A stretch of 61,074 nucleotides of DNA from NCBI RefSeq assembly GCF_000332035.1, contig NZ_ALVY01000218.1:1-61074 (forward strand), in the 5' to 3' direction. The position numbers were made by a program, and so were the translations under genes. Under the pieces are notes generated by a model, which saw only the letters and a program-made list of their open reading frames with translations, made no database searches and was not told where the DNA came from. The stretch comes from Gloeocapsa sp. PCC 73106. Its GTDB lineage: Bacteria; Cyanobacteriota; Cyanobacteriia; Cyanobacteriales; Gloeocapsaceae. Shown here one piece after another: positions 1 to 7,475 of the stretch (positions within the stretch are counted from its first letter, which is position 1; each line of letters begins with the position of its first letter).

Positions 1-182
1 AGGGAAGTACTAATATTACCAGTGCGCGAGATGGTATAGACTAGGTTACCCGAACCATCTTCATTGACGCTACCAGGTGCTACGGTAATGGCTACCGAGG
101 GTGTTGCAACAGCGAAGGGAGTAGTGGTTAAATCTAGACCAGTGTCGAGCTTAAGGGGGTCAATGGGGAATAGCGATTTCAT
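1..182 (-). CDS. Calx-beta-type surface protein, N-terminal fragment
   Basis: Reading the minus strand from an ATG at 182 gives an open frame of 60 codons that runs off the left edge without a stop. After a short polar leader it contains TPSVAITVAPGSVNEDGSGN followed by LVYTISRTGN, the opening strand pattern of Calx-beta domains common in large cyanobacterial surface or secreted proteins. No signal peptide is visible, which fits type I secretion, but that is inference. A purine-rich stretch (CCAAAGA) lies just before the ATG. It is divergent from the porin gene at 622. The rest of the protein and its real function lie outside the window. Confidence 0.7.
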   Translation of the reverse strand, partial: MKSLFPIDPLKLDTGLDLTTTPFAVATPSVAITVAPGSVNEDGSGNLVYTISRTGNISTS

Positions 183-621
183 TCTTTGGTTTTATTTCTA
201 GGATATATAGATCAATTATATGATGACTTTCCCAGTACATTTTTACGAGAAAAGGCTGAAAAGCTTACTAGATAAGCCTTATCCCCCCATTGTGTGTATT
301 ATAGCAATGAAACTTAATATATTTTTGAAATGGCTATGAAAGTAGCTTCACCTTGTGGGAGAACAATGGAAAATATGGAGGTGCGATCGCCTTCGGTGGC
401 GCTGCGCGATCGCAGTAAATGATAGGTTTTAAGTGTTAGATTTTAGGTGTTAAGTTAAACCTTCTCCCCACACTCCCTTTCCCCTTCCAACTTTTATTAC
501 TACAAAACATATTTAATATATTTCATAAAATTGCTTTTATTTGCTAAAATGTAAAAAAGTAACTTAAATAACAGAAGTTTGACAATCAAAAACATTACCA
601 TTCTTCGAGTTTAGTGGTGGT
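183..621. other. Intergenic region between divergent surface-protein and porin genes
   Basis: This 439-base gap holds no credible ORF. It contains a HIP1 pair at 383-413, a short interspersed motif at 446-461 (GGTGTTAAGTTAAACC) that recurs with one change at 24711-24726, a pyrimidine-rich tract at about 461-490, and a very AT-rich stretch at about 495-600 that probably carries the porin promoter. A TAAAAT hexamer at about 544-549 could be a -10 element, but no matching -35 is convincing. Confidence 0.5.
383..413. repeat. Paired HIP1 octamers with short spacer
   Basis: Two perfect GCGATCGC octamers (383-390 and 406-413) flank a 15-base GC-rich spacer in otherwise AT-rich intergenic DNA. The octamers are self-complementary, so the unit can fold as a hairpin. 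Such HIP1-bounded cassettes recur in cyanobacterial intergenic regions; the role is unknown. Confidence 0.6.
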
Positions 622-2172
622 GTGAAAAAAATAATGCCCTATCAACTTGCTGATAGAGTCAAGGGATTATTAGTTGTGTTGACTTCTTTGTTTTTGGTTT
701 CTGAGAATGTTTTAGCTCAAACAGTCGAAAAGAGCAACTCTATACCTCCGGTAATCAACGTCTCGGATTTGCGAGATGTATCTCCAGGAGACTGGGCTTA
801 TGAAGCTTTAACTAACTTAGTAGAACGTTATGGTTGTATTGTGGGTTACCCAGATCAGACCTTTAGAGGCGATCGCTCCCTCAGTCGTTATGAATTTGCA
901 GCCGGGCTAAATGCTTGTTTAGAACAGATAGAAAGATTAGTAGAAGCTAGTGCGGCGATTACTAGAGAAGATTTAGAAACTCTCAACCGCTTATCGAGGG
1001 AGTTTGAACCAGAATTAGCAGCTCTTGGTGCTAGAGTCGATAATTTGGAAGGAAGAGTTAGTTTTCTCGAAGACCACCAATTCTCTACCACTACCAAACT
1101 CCAGGGAGAATTAATTACCACCTTGTCTCAAGTGTTTGGTAATGAAAACGCAGCAACGGGAGAAGATTTAGACGTACAAGCGGCTATTAATTATCGACTA
1201 CGGTTAAACTTTCTGACTAGTTTTAATGGTAGAGATAGATTAAGAGTACGTTTAGAATCGTCCAATTTTAGTTTTGGTCGAGGTGGAACGAACTATACTG
1301 ACTATAACTTTAGTGCTAATAGCGATAATCAAGTACGTGTCAGAAAAGCTGAATATATTTTCCCCGTTGGTCAAAAGACGACCATAACGGTTAGCGCTAT
1401 TAATATGCTTTTAGATGATATAGCAGATCCGATCGCACCTTTTGCAGGACCTACTGCTGATGGGGCCATTTCCTATTTTGGAGCGATCGCCCCCATTTAT
1501 CTTAATAGTAGTGGCGGTGGTTTAGCCGTGACGCATTACTTTACTGATGCTATCAGTATAGTGGGATATTATTCTGCGGGTAATGCCAATAATCCTACTG
1601 AGGGGAATGGTTTATTTAACGGTCAGTACGTAGCTGCGGTTCAGCTTTCTTATATACCTACTGCTAATACGGGGGTCGGTATAGTTTACAATCGTAGCTA
1701 TTTTCCCGGTGGCGATGACATTGCCATTTTGGGATTTAGCGGTAGTGCTTTAGCAGAGAATCCCTTTGAGGGAAGTGCGACTTCTTCTGACAACGTGGCG
1801 ATCGTCGGGAGTTGGCTGATTAGCGAGTTTTTCGGGATAGAAGGTTGGGGTATGTATACTAAAGCGCGCGGTGAGAGTGGCGATCGCAATGGTGACACCG
1901 CTGATATCTGGAACTGGAAACTCAGTTTTGCTTTTCCCGATTTATTCCGCGAGGGTAACTTGGGTTTGCTGTCGGTGGGTAGTCCTCCTAAAGCTTATTC
2001 TGTTACTGGAGGTCCAGAAGACAGTGATGTACCTTTTTTGGTGGAGTTATTATACGTTTTCAGAGTTAACGATAATATCTCGATCACTCCTGGGGTTTTT
2101 GTGGTTACTAATCCCGAGGATGGACGCGATCCTCTCTGGGTAGGAACGATCAGAACCAGTTTTGATTTCTAG
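622..2172 (+). CDS. SLH-domain OprB-type outer-membrane porin
   Basis: The 516-residue product has an N-terminal hydrophobic signal segment (about residues 12-33), an SLH motif (about 49-95: DVSPGDWAYEALTNLVERYG, then GYPDQTFRGDRSLSRYEF), a short coiled-coil (about 95-150), and a long beta-rich region ending in SFDF, the terminal aromatic pattern of outer-membrane barrels. This is the usual architecture of the cyanobacterial SLH/OprB porins, which anchor to the periplasmic wall through SLH and allow diffusion of small solutes or inorganic ions. The start is GTG at 622; an in-frame ATG at 634 would also keep the signal peptide. It appears monocistronic. Substrate specificity cannot be read from the sequence. 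Confidence 0.9.
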   Translation: MKKIMPYQLADRVKGLLVVLTSLFLVSENVLAQTVEKSNSIPPVINVSDLRDVSPGDWAYEALTNLVERYGCIVGYPDQTFRGDRSLSRYEFAAGLNACLEQIERLVEASAAITREDLETLNRLSREFEPELAALGARVDNLEGRVSFLEDHQFSTTTKLQGELITTLSQVFGNENAATGEDLDVQAAINYRLRLNFLTSFNGRDRLRVRLESSNFSFGRGGTNYTDYNFSANSDNQVRVRKAEYIFPVGQKTTITVSAINMLLDDIADPIAPFAGPTADGAISYFGAIAPIYLNSSGGGLAVTHYFTDAISIVGYYSAGNANNPTEGNGLFNGQYVAAVQLSYIPTANTGVGIVYNRSYFPGGDDIAILGFSGSALAENPFEGSATSSDNVAIVGSWLISEFFGIEGWGMYTKARGESGDRNGDTADIWNWKLSFAFPDLFREGNLGLLSVGSPPKAYSVTGGPEDSDVPFLVELLYVFRVNDNISITPGVFVVTNPEDGRDPLWVGTIRTSFDF

Positions 2173-2227
2173 ACTCGAGTAGAGATAAAATCATTTATGA
2201 TCTTCTATAATAATCCCACTAATCACT

Positions 2228-2500
2228 ATGGCTTTACCTCACCCAGAAACCCCCCTCTATAACCACCCCCTCTATGAAATAGAAACATGGCTGCGGAGTA
2301 TGGGGTGTGAACAAGATACTCAAGAGCTCAATCTTTGGAGTATAGCTAAATCTACTTGGAAAGCAGAAATATCTCTAGATGTAGAAGAGATCGTGGTTTG
2401 TTATCTGCAAGCAGGTGATGAACAAACGGATATCAAGAGAGTTTTTAAGTATTCTCTGAGTAGGGAAGATGTAGAGGATGCTATTTTTTCGGGTCCGTGA
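2228..2500 (+). CDS. DUF3143 family protein
   Basis: A 90-residue soluble protein matching the cyanobacterial DUF3143 pattern: LYNHPL near the N-terminus, a WLRSMGCEQD segment, the central DVEEIVVCYLQAG strand and a C-terminal FKYSLSREDVEDAIFSGP. Function is unknown. It has no membrane segment or signal peptide. The gene lies 55 bases after the porin and converges on ycf34, whose stop is only 6 bases away. ATG at 2228 gives the conserved N-terminus. Confidence 0.8.
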   Translation: MALPHPETPLYNHPLYEIETWLRSMGCEQDTQELNLWSIAKSTWKAEISLDVEEIVVCYLQAGDEQTDIKRVFKYSLSREDVEDAIFSGP

Positions 2501-2506
2501 ACTCAA

Positions 2507-2755
2507 TTAGGTGGGTACTGCTTCACCAGGGCGCAGTTTTACCCATTTTCCTCTTGCTTCGGCAAAACTGAGACACCCAACTACATCCCATTCCATCTCG
2601 ATGTAGTCTTGTTGGGGACGAATGTTGACGTTAATTGTGGGTTCATGGGGTTCAAAGTCGGGGTTTTCGGTGAGATGTCGTTGTTCGTGTTGAGTTTCAA
2701 CGGCGTGATAGGTGTAACAACGATCAACAAAGTAACAGTTAATACAAATACACAT
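2507..2755 (-). CDS. ycf34: Ycf34 family iron-sulfur protein
   Basis: The 82-residue protein opens with MCICINCYFVDRCYTYHAVE, the cysteine-rich signature of Ycf34, conserved in cyanobacteria and some plastid genomes. Three cysteines lie in the first 9 residues and a fourth at 13; they are thought to hold an Fe-S cluster. The C-terminal half carries the WDVVGCLSF motif. The family has been linked to photosynthetic electron transport, but its biochemical role is not settled. I chose ATG 2755 because family members start at MCIC; a GTG at 2773 would add six non-conserved residues. It is upstream-adjacent to the TM0106-type nuclease on the same strand. Confidence 0.85.
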   Translation of the reverse strand: MCICINCYFVDRCYTYHAVETQHEQRHLTENPDFEPHEPTINVNIRPQQDYIEMEWDVVGCLSFAEARGKWVKLRPGEAVPT

Positions 2756-2797
2756 AGTTTTAATCGGCTGCACTTTTTTTTCAGTCTAACAAAATTT

Positions 2798-4255
2798 TCA
2801 AAAGCGATCGCCTATACTTTGAGGTGAAAATGTTGATAACCAATCTTTAAGATGTCGAGTAGCGCGACAATCGTCTTCATTGTAATTAAGAATCAACTGC
2901 AATGATTGGCGATCGTGATTAGTCAACCACTGATCATACCAGTAAACCGATTGTTCTCCACTCCCATGAGGATTACGCCAATAAAAACCCAACCAATTAG
3001 CCAAAGATTTAAGAGAGTAGCTTTCTACAGGAAAAATCACCGAGTTAAGCACGTAAGCGTGTAAATCCACCAGACGAGATAAGATAGACTGTCTTTGTTC
3101 CTTTGGGGTTTGATAGAGTTTAGCGAGACGCTTGATCGTTTCAATTTCATACTCAGAGTAATGAAAAATAGGAGAATGGGGATAAAGAGTGACCAAATCT
3201 ACAAATTGACGCCAAACCTGTCCCTCTTGTTCTGGATGTTCAGCCAAAAAAGGATAAAATGTTTCCGTATTAGCTTGTCGATCCACTAGTAAAACCCCCA
3301 GTAAGTAATCTAATTGACGTTCTGGTTCGGCTTCTATATCAAAATAAAATTCAACGTTAGCTGAGATTAGAGGTTTGTTAACAAAAGTCTGGGAAGTTTT
3401 TTCTAGAGGACGATTTTCTAAAATGGACAAAGCCTGTTGCTTGAGAGTACTAGTGACTTCTTTGTCGATACCAAGAATAGCTTTTTCAGAGGAAATCTCG
3501 GCTAAAGAAGCGAGACTATCGATTCCTATAGCTTTTAACTGTTGATAGCGAGAAGGAGTAATTCCGGGTACCAAAGAAAGATGATTGTGACTCTTAGCCA
3601 AAGTGTAACAGTGACTGTACCATTGACAGAGATTGCAGCGTTGACGAGAAATAAATACCTCCGGTTCCTCGGTTGAAGCGAGCGCGCCCAATAAACCCGC
3701 TAAAGCTTGTTGCAATTTGTGTAACCATAGTTTTAAATCCACGCGATGAATGTTTTGACGACGCAGAATAATCTCAGCAAAAGGAGGTAAGGTTTTCTGT
3801 ACGTCTTGGAGTAAATAGGCATAAAAAGCCGCCATTAGTTTATACTCAGGTTTAGGACGACGCCCCAACTGGATGGTAATAGGTAAATAACACCAATCGC
3901 CAAAACAAGATGTACCGGGTTGTTTAATCAACAAATGGGGAACCCCTACTAAGGGTAAACGATAATCCGATCTATAGAGAACACCATGGTAAATACATTC
4001 TTGACCTTGCTGCATTAATAATTGAGTTGCTTGAGCTTGTTGTTGCCAACCCTGTGTACTCAAGTCTAATTCCGGCAAATAGACACAATTGGGATAAAAT
4101 TGGTCGATGATTGCTTGAACGTGACGGGAAGATTCTTGTCTGAGTTTGAGGCGAAAATCTCCAGAGCGATCGCGCAGTTGCCAATCGCCATGTATATTTA
4201 AATAAGCCCGGCGCTGACAACGTTTATAATCTAGCAGCAACTGATCGGTTAACAT
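2798..4255 (-). CDS. TM0106-family RecB-like putative nuclease
   Basis: The 485-residue protein joins an N-terminal RecB/Cas4-like half to a C-terminal DEDD-type RNase H fold. Cysteines C13, C207, C210 and C216 (KRCQRR; CNLCQWYSHC) form the usual 4Fe-4S bracket of Cas4/AddB-like nucleases. The middle region (VPGITPSRYQQLKAIGIDS) looks like a helix-hairpin-helix. The C-terminal half has FYFDIEAEPE, LVDLHAYV and YNEDDCRATRHL, the YprB/RNase_H_2 acidic motifs. The canonical acidic-x-Lys pair of the RecB core is not obvious, so the N-terminal half may be inactive or mainly structural. Its ATG sits at 4253-4255, directly against the start of the divergent lyase. The physiological substrate is unknown; DNA repair or processing is inference. 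Confidence 0.8.
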   Translation of the reverse strand: MLTDQLLLDYKRCQRRAYLNIHGDWQLRDRSGDFRLKLRQESSRHVQAIIDQFYPNCVYLPELDLSTQGWQQQAQATQLLMQQGQECIYHGVLYRSDYRLPLVGVPHLLIKQPGTSCFGDWCYLPITIQLGRRPKPEYKLMAAFYAYLLQDVQKTLPPFAEIILRRQNIHRVDLKLWLHKLQQALAGLLGALASTEEPEVFISRQRCNLCQWYSHCYTLAKSHNHLSLVPGITPSRYQQLKAIGIDSLASLAEISSEKAILGIDKEVTSTLKQQALSILENRPLEKTSQTFVNKPLISANVEFYFDIEAEPERQLDYLLGVLLVDRQANTETFYPFLAEHPEQEGQVWRQFVDLVTLYPHSPIFHYSEYEIETIKRLAKLYQTPKEQRQSILSRLVDLHAYVLNSVIFPVESYSLKSLANWLGFYWRNPHGSGEQSVYWYDQWLTNHDRQSLQLILNYNEDDCRATRHLKDWLSTFSPQSIGDRF

Positions 4256-4257
4256 TG

Positions 4258-5412
4258 ATGATTAGTATAGAAGAACATAGAGAGCAGTTTTCTGGTTTAG
4301 CTAACAAAGTCTATTTTAACTTTGGTGGACAAGGGATTCTTCCGGATGGGGCTATGCAAGCAATTATAGACACATATACCTCCATTGGTCGCATGGGTCC
4401 CTTTTCTCTCCAAGCTAACGCAGAAATCGCTCAAAAAGTCGCACTACTGAGACAGGCGATCGCCTCAGAGTTAGGAGTATCGTCCCAAGATATTACCCTG
4501 ACCGAGAATGTAACCGCCGGCTGTAATATTGTTTTCTGGGGGATAGATTGGCGTCCCGGGGATCAGATTCTCTTGAGTGATTGCGAACACCCGGGAATAA
4601 TTGCCATCGTGGGAGAAATTGCCCGTCGTTTTGGAGTAGAAACGGTGATTTACCCTCTACAGGAAACCCTTAACCAGGGTAATCCCCTCACTGTTATTAA
4701 ACAATATCTACAACCTCGTACCCGTCTGTTAGTGTTGAGTCATCTACTCTGGAATACTGGACAATTGCTACCTTTAGCAGAGATCGTCGAACTCTCCCAT
4801 CAGCATTCTATACCCGTTTTAGCAGATGCGGCACAATCTGTCGGCTGTCTCCCTCTAGATTTAAGCGCTTTAGGGATAGATTATTATGCTTTTACTGGAC
4901 ACAAATGGTTATGTGGTCCTGCGGGGGTGGGAGGACTTTATATTAATCCTAAAGCTTTGCTGGAGTTAGAGCCTACTTTTATTGGTTGGCGCGGTATTAA
5001 TCTAGATAGTCAGGGTAAACCCACGGGTTGGAAACCAGGAGGGTTAAAATTTGAGGTCGCTACGTCTGCTTATCCTCTCTACGAAGGTTTGAGATGTGCG
5101 ATCGCCCTTCATCAACAATGGGGAACCCCCCAGCAAAGATACGCACAAATTTGTCACTTGAGTAATTATCTTTGGGAGAATTTAAAGCAGATTCCTGGAA
5201 TTAAATGTTTAAAGGATTCCCCACCATTGGCGGGTTTAGTTTCTTTTCAACTAATGGAGGAGAATTTAGATTTAGTTAGGTCTTTGGAAAAACGAGGTTT
5301 TCAACTGAGAACCTTGAGTAACCCCAATTGTATCAGGGCTTGCCTGCACTATTTTACCCTTGAATCAGAAATTGAAGCTTTACTCAAGGCTATCAAAACT
5401 GAGGTAACATAG
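4258..5412 (+). CDS. L-cysteine/cystine C-S lyase (class V aminotransferase fold)
   Basis: The product is a PLP enzyme of the class V fold, about 384 residues. It carries YFNFGGQGILP near the N-terminus, SDCEHPG, the cofactor aspartate region LADAAQSVG and the Schiff-base lysine in FTGHKWLCGPAG (about residue 216). These match the cyanobacterial cystine lyase C-DES, which cleaves cystine to pyruvate, ammonia and cysteine persulfide and can feed Fe-S assembly. SufS-like cysteine desulfurase is the alternative, but GGQG and the GHKWL context favour C-DES. ATG 4258 is preferred to the TTG at 4255. The start touches the start of the nuclease on the other strand, so any promoter must lie inside that gene. 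Confidence 0.85.
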   Translation: MISIEEHREQFSGLANKVYFNFGGQGILPDGAMQAIIDTYTSIGRMGPFSLQANAEIAQKVALLRQAIASELGVSSQDITLTENVTAGCNIVFWGIDWRPGDQILLSDCEHPGIIAIVGEIARRFGVETVIYPLQETLNQGNPLTVIKQYLQPRTRLLVLSHLLWNTGQLLPLAEIVELSHQHSIPVLADAAQSVGCLPLDLSALGIDYYAFTGHKWLCGPAGVGGLYINPKALLELEPTFIGWRGINLDSQGKPTGWKPGGLKFEVATSAYPLYEGLRCAIALHQQWGTPQQRYAQICHLSNYLWENLKQIPGIKCLKDSPPLAGLVSFQLMEENLDLVRSLEKRGFQLRTLSNPNCIRACLHYFTLESEIEALLKAIKTEVT

Positions 5413-5436
5413 ATATTACCTTGAAAACATTAGGTG

Positions 5437-7392
5437 TTACTCAAGACTCGGATTAGGTGGAATATCTAAGGCGGGATTGCGATCGAAGAAATTCCAGGGT
5501 TTGAGTTTAAAAGACATTTCATGGACGGGCATAATCGGCCAGTCTTCTGTACGAACCATATGAGTAGTGCCCATGGTGTACCACAATACAACATCTTCTC
5601 CCATTAAAGACTCGTCATTTTCAACATAAGAGGGTAAGCCCTGTTGAGGACGACCTTGATTAGGATAGTCTCCTGCTCCATAGAGTTCATCTTGATCGTA
5701 TTGTGTCATCCACACATGATGATTGGTAAAACCTGCTACTGCGCGACCTTCAGCTTCCTCAGAGAGCTGACTGAAAGCGTTTTCTCCAGGCATAAGCATA
5801 TAGGCTGTTGGTTCACCCAGATAGTTTTCTTGTTCGGTACTGTGGATCATCCACATGCGACTGCTGGTGACATCTACATCTCGAACAGCGTTTAGCTCAG
5901 ATTCTAACATCCTTTCCTCCATGACAAAAGCATTACCTAAGTCAGAAGTAACAGGGACCGCGCTCATCTCCATGGGCATATTCATCTTACCATCGACGTC
6001 TAAATCGAGACGGAAGTTAAAAAAGTGTTGGTGATTAACTCCAATCAAATTAGGCGCTATCAGGCTTCCATAATCATCACTTGCTGTCAGAGAGTCTACA
6101 TCCGTCGCTCTAGTGCCCTTCGCTAGAACAATCCCGGTTAAATCAACTTCAGTCTTGAGAGTGCCATCCTGTTGGAATACCCAATTTACCGCATAGTCGT
6201 AATTGCCAATGGTAGTAATGAACCGCAATACTAACTCTCGACCACGACGAGCTTCAACTTGTTCTGTCAGCTCAAAGTCAAAGTGTGACCAGAGCAAACC
6301 TCCTTGGCGTTCATAAATAGCACCTGCTCCCTCCCAGAGATAGGGTTCACCTAAATCATCGGCAAAAGTAGCATCTAACAATAAAGCATTTTCGGGCACA
6401 TCACGACCTACTTCCATTTGATAAGTTAGGCGACCTAAGCTATATTCTCCTACATCTAAAGCACTGCGAACCGACCAGTTAGGATCCGGATCGCCGTAGG
6501 GTACAAAAATTTCTGACAGAGAGCCGCGATGAAGAATGGGGCGGAGTGTATCTCCATCTTGGTAGTCGACTTGATGTAGAACAATTCCGGTGCGAGGATC
6601 GATTGAATAACGGAATTTCCAGTTATCCCAAGTGATTTCATTGCCTTCTATTTCGTAGCTACTTCCTTCTGGTTCAATAATTTCTAGAGGGGGTTGGGAA
6701 TCGCGCAAGTCAACTTCATCGGCTGCAAAGCCCGCTTCTCCAGCGATGGGAATATTACCTGAGTCGACTACGTCTAGAACTTCGTTTCTCGTCAAATCAA
6801 CCGTGACTTGTAAACCCTCTATTGGTCGTCCGTAGAAATTGATATCGTCGCCAATTACGTAAGGAATTCCCCTGATTAAGCGAGAACCCGTGGCTCTTTC
6901 GGTTTCGCTCAGTCTTCCTGGCGCCCAACCGGTAAAATAAACGTCATCTGGCTCTAATCCTCGCCGGGAGAGTGCTTCTTGTACTTCGGGATCGGCAAAT
7001 ACTAATTCTTCTAAGGTTTCATAATCGACCGGATCGAGTAACTGGACAAATACATCGGGGACAGCTCTCCAATTGAGTATTCTTTCTGTGGTTAAATCTA
7101 CCACAGCCTCGTAGGTAGTATTCGCTTCAGCATCAAAAACAATGACAAAAGCGCGTCGGTTAATATCGGTATTTTGCGAAAGGTGATTTTCTAACTTTCT
7201 TTTGCTTGGTTCATGTAAGGCTATGCGTGGGAAAAATGTAGCTTCGCTCAGTGATTGTTCTTGGCGTATAATCTCTAGACTCATCTCTATTTCCGTTGCT
7301 GTGAGAGGATCTAAGGGATGAACCGAAGAGTTTTCTTCCCTGGGGGAATCTTCAGTTTCATTATTAGTATTTGAATGATGTTGATGTGACAT
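5437..7392 (-). CDS. Copper-containing primary amine oxidase
   Basis: The 651-residue protein is a copper amine oxidase, which turns primary amines into aldehydes with release of ammonia and hydrogen peroxide. The topaquinone precursor tyrosine is in TTIGNYDYAVNW (about residue 400); two copper histidines are in GVNHQHFFNF and the third in GTTHMVRTEDWPIMP, followed by the family's C-terminal EMSFKLKPWNFFDRNP. N-terminal small domains (residues about 40-230) match the usual CuAO N2/N3 layout. No signal peptide is visible; the first 35 residues are polar and His/Glu-rich (MSHQHHSN). It converges on the C-S lyase and is preceded by dnaX on the same strand. Tyramine or similar monoamines are likely substrates, but specificity is not readable here. 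Confidence 0.9.
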   Translation of the reverse strand: MSHQHHSNTNNETEDSPREENSSVHPLDPLTATEIEMSLEIIRQEQSLSEATFFPRIALHEPSKRKLENHLSQNTDINRRAFVIVFDAEANTTYEAVVDLTTERILNWRAVPDVFVQLLDPVDYETLEELVFADPEVQEALSRRGLEPDDVYFTGWAPGRLSETERATGSRLIRGIPYVIGDDINFYGRPIEGLQVTVDLTRNEVLDVVDSGNIPIAGEAGFAADEVDLRDSQPPLEIIEPEGSSYEIEGNEITWDNWKFRYSIDPRTGIVLHQVDYQDGDTLRPILHRGSLSEIFVPYGDPDPNWSVRSALDVGEYSLGRLTYQMEVGRDVPENALLLDATFADDLGEPYLWEGAGAIYERQGGLLWSHFDFELTEQVEARRGRELVLRFITTIGNYDYAVNWVFQQDGTLKTEVDLTGIVLAKGTRATDVDSLTASDDYGSLIAPNLIGVNHQHFFNFRLDLDVDGKMNMPMEMSAVPVTSDLGNAFVMEERMLESELNAVRDVDVTSSRMWMIHSTEQENYLGEPTAYMLMPGENAFSQLSEEAEGRAVAGFTNHHVWMTQYDQDELYGAGDYPNQGRPQQGLPSYVENDESLMGEDVVLWYTMGTTHMVRTEDWPIMPVHEMSFKLKPWNFFDRNPALDIPPNPSLE

Positions 7393-7475
7393 ACTTTATT
7401 ATAGTAAAATTGCTATAATCCTAGCATTTAATCCTAATTTTCTTTCACTTCGTACCATAACAATTGTCTTTAACT

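Noticed and set aside
5402-5421. Terminator hairpin AGGTAA/TTACCT at the end of the C-S lyase gene
   Set aside because: The stem is only 6 bp, AT-rich and overlaps the stop codon; no good T-run follows.
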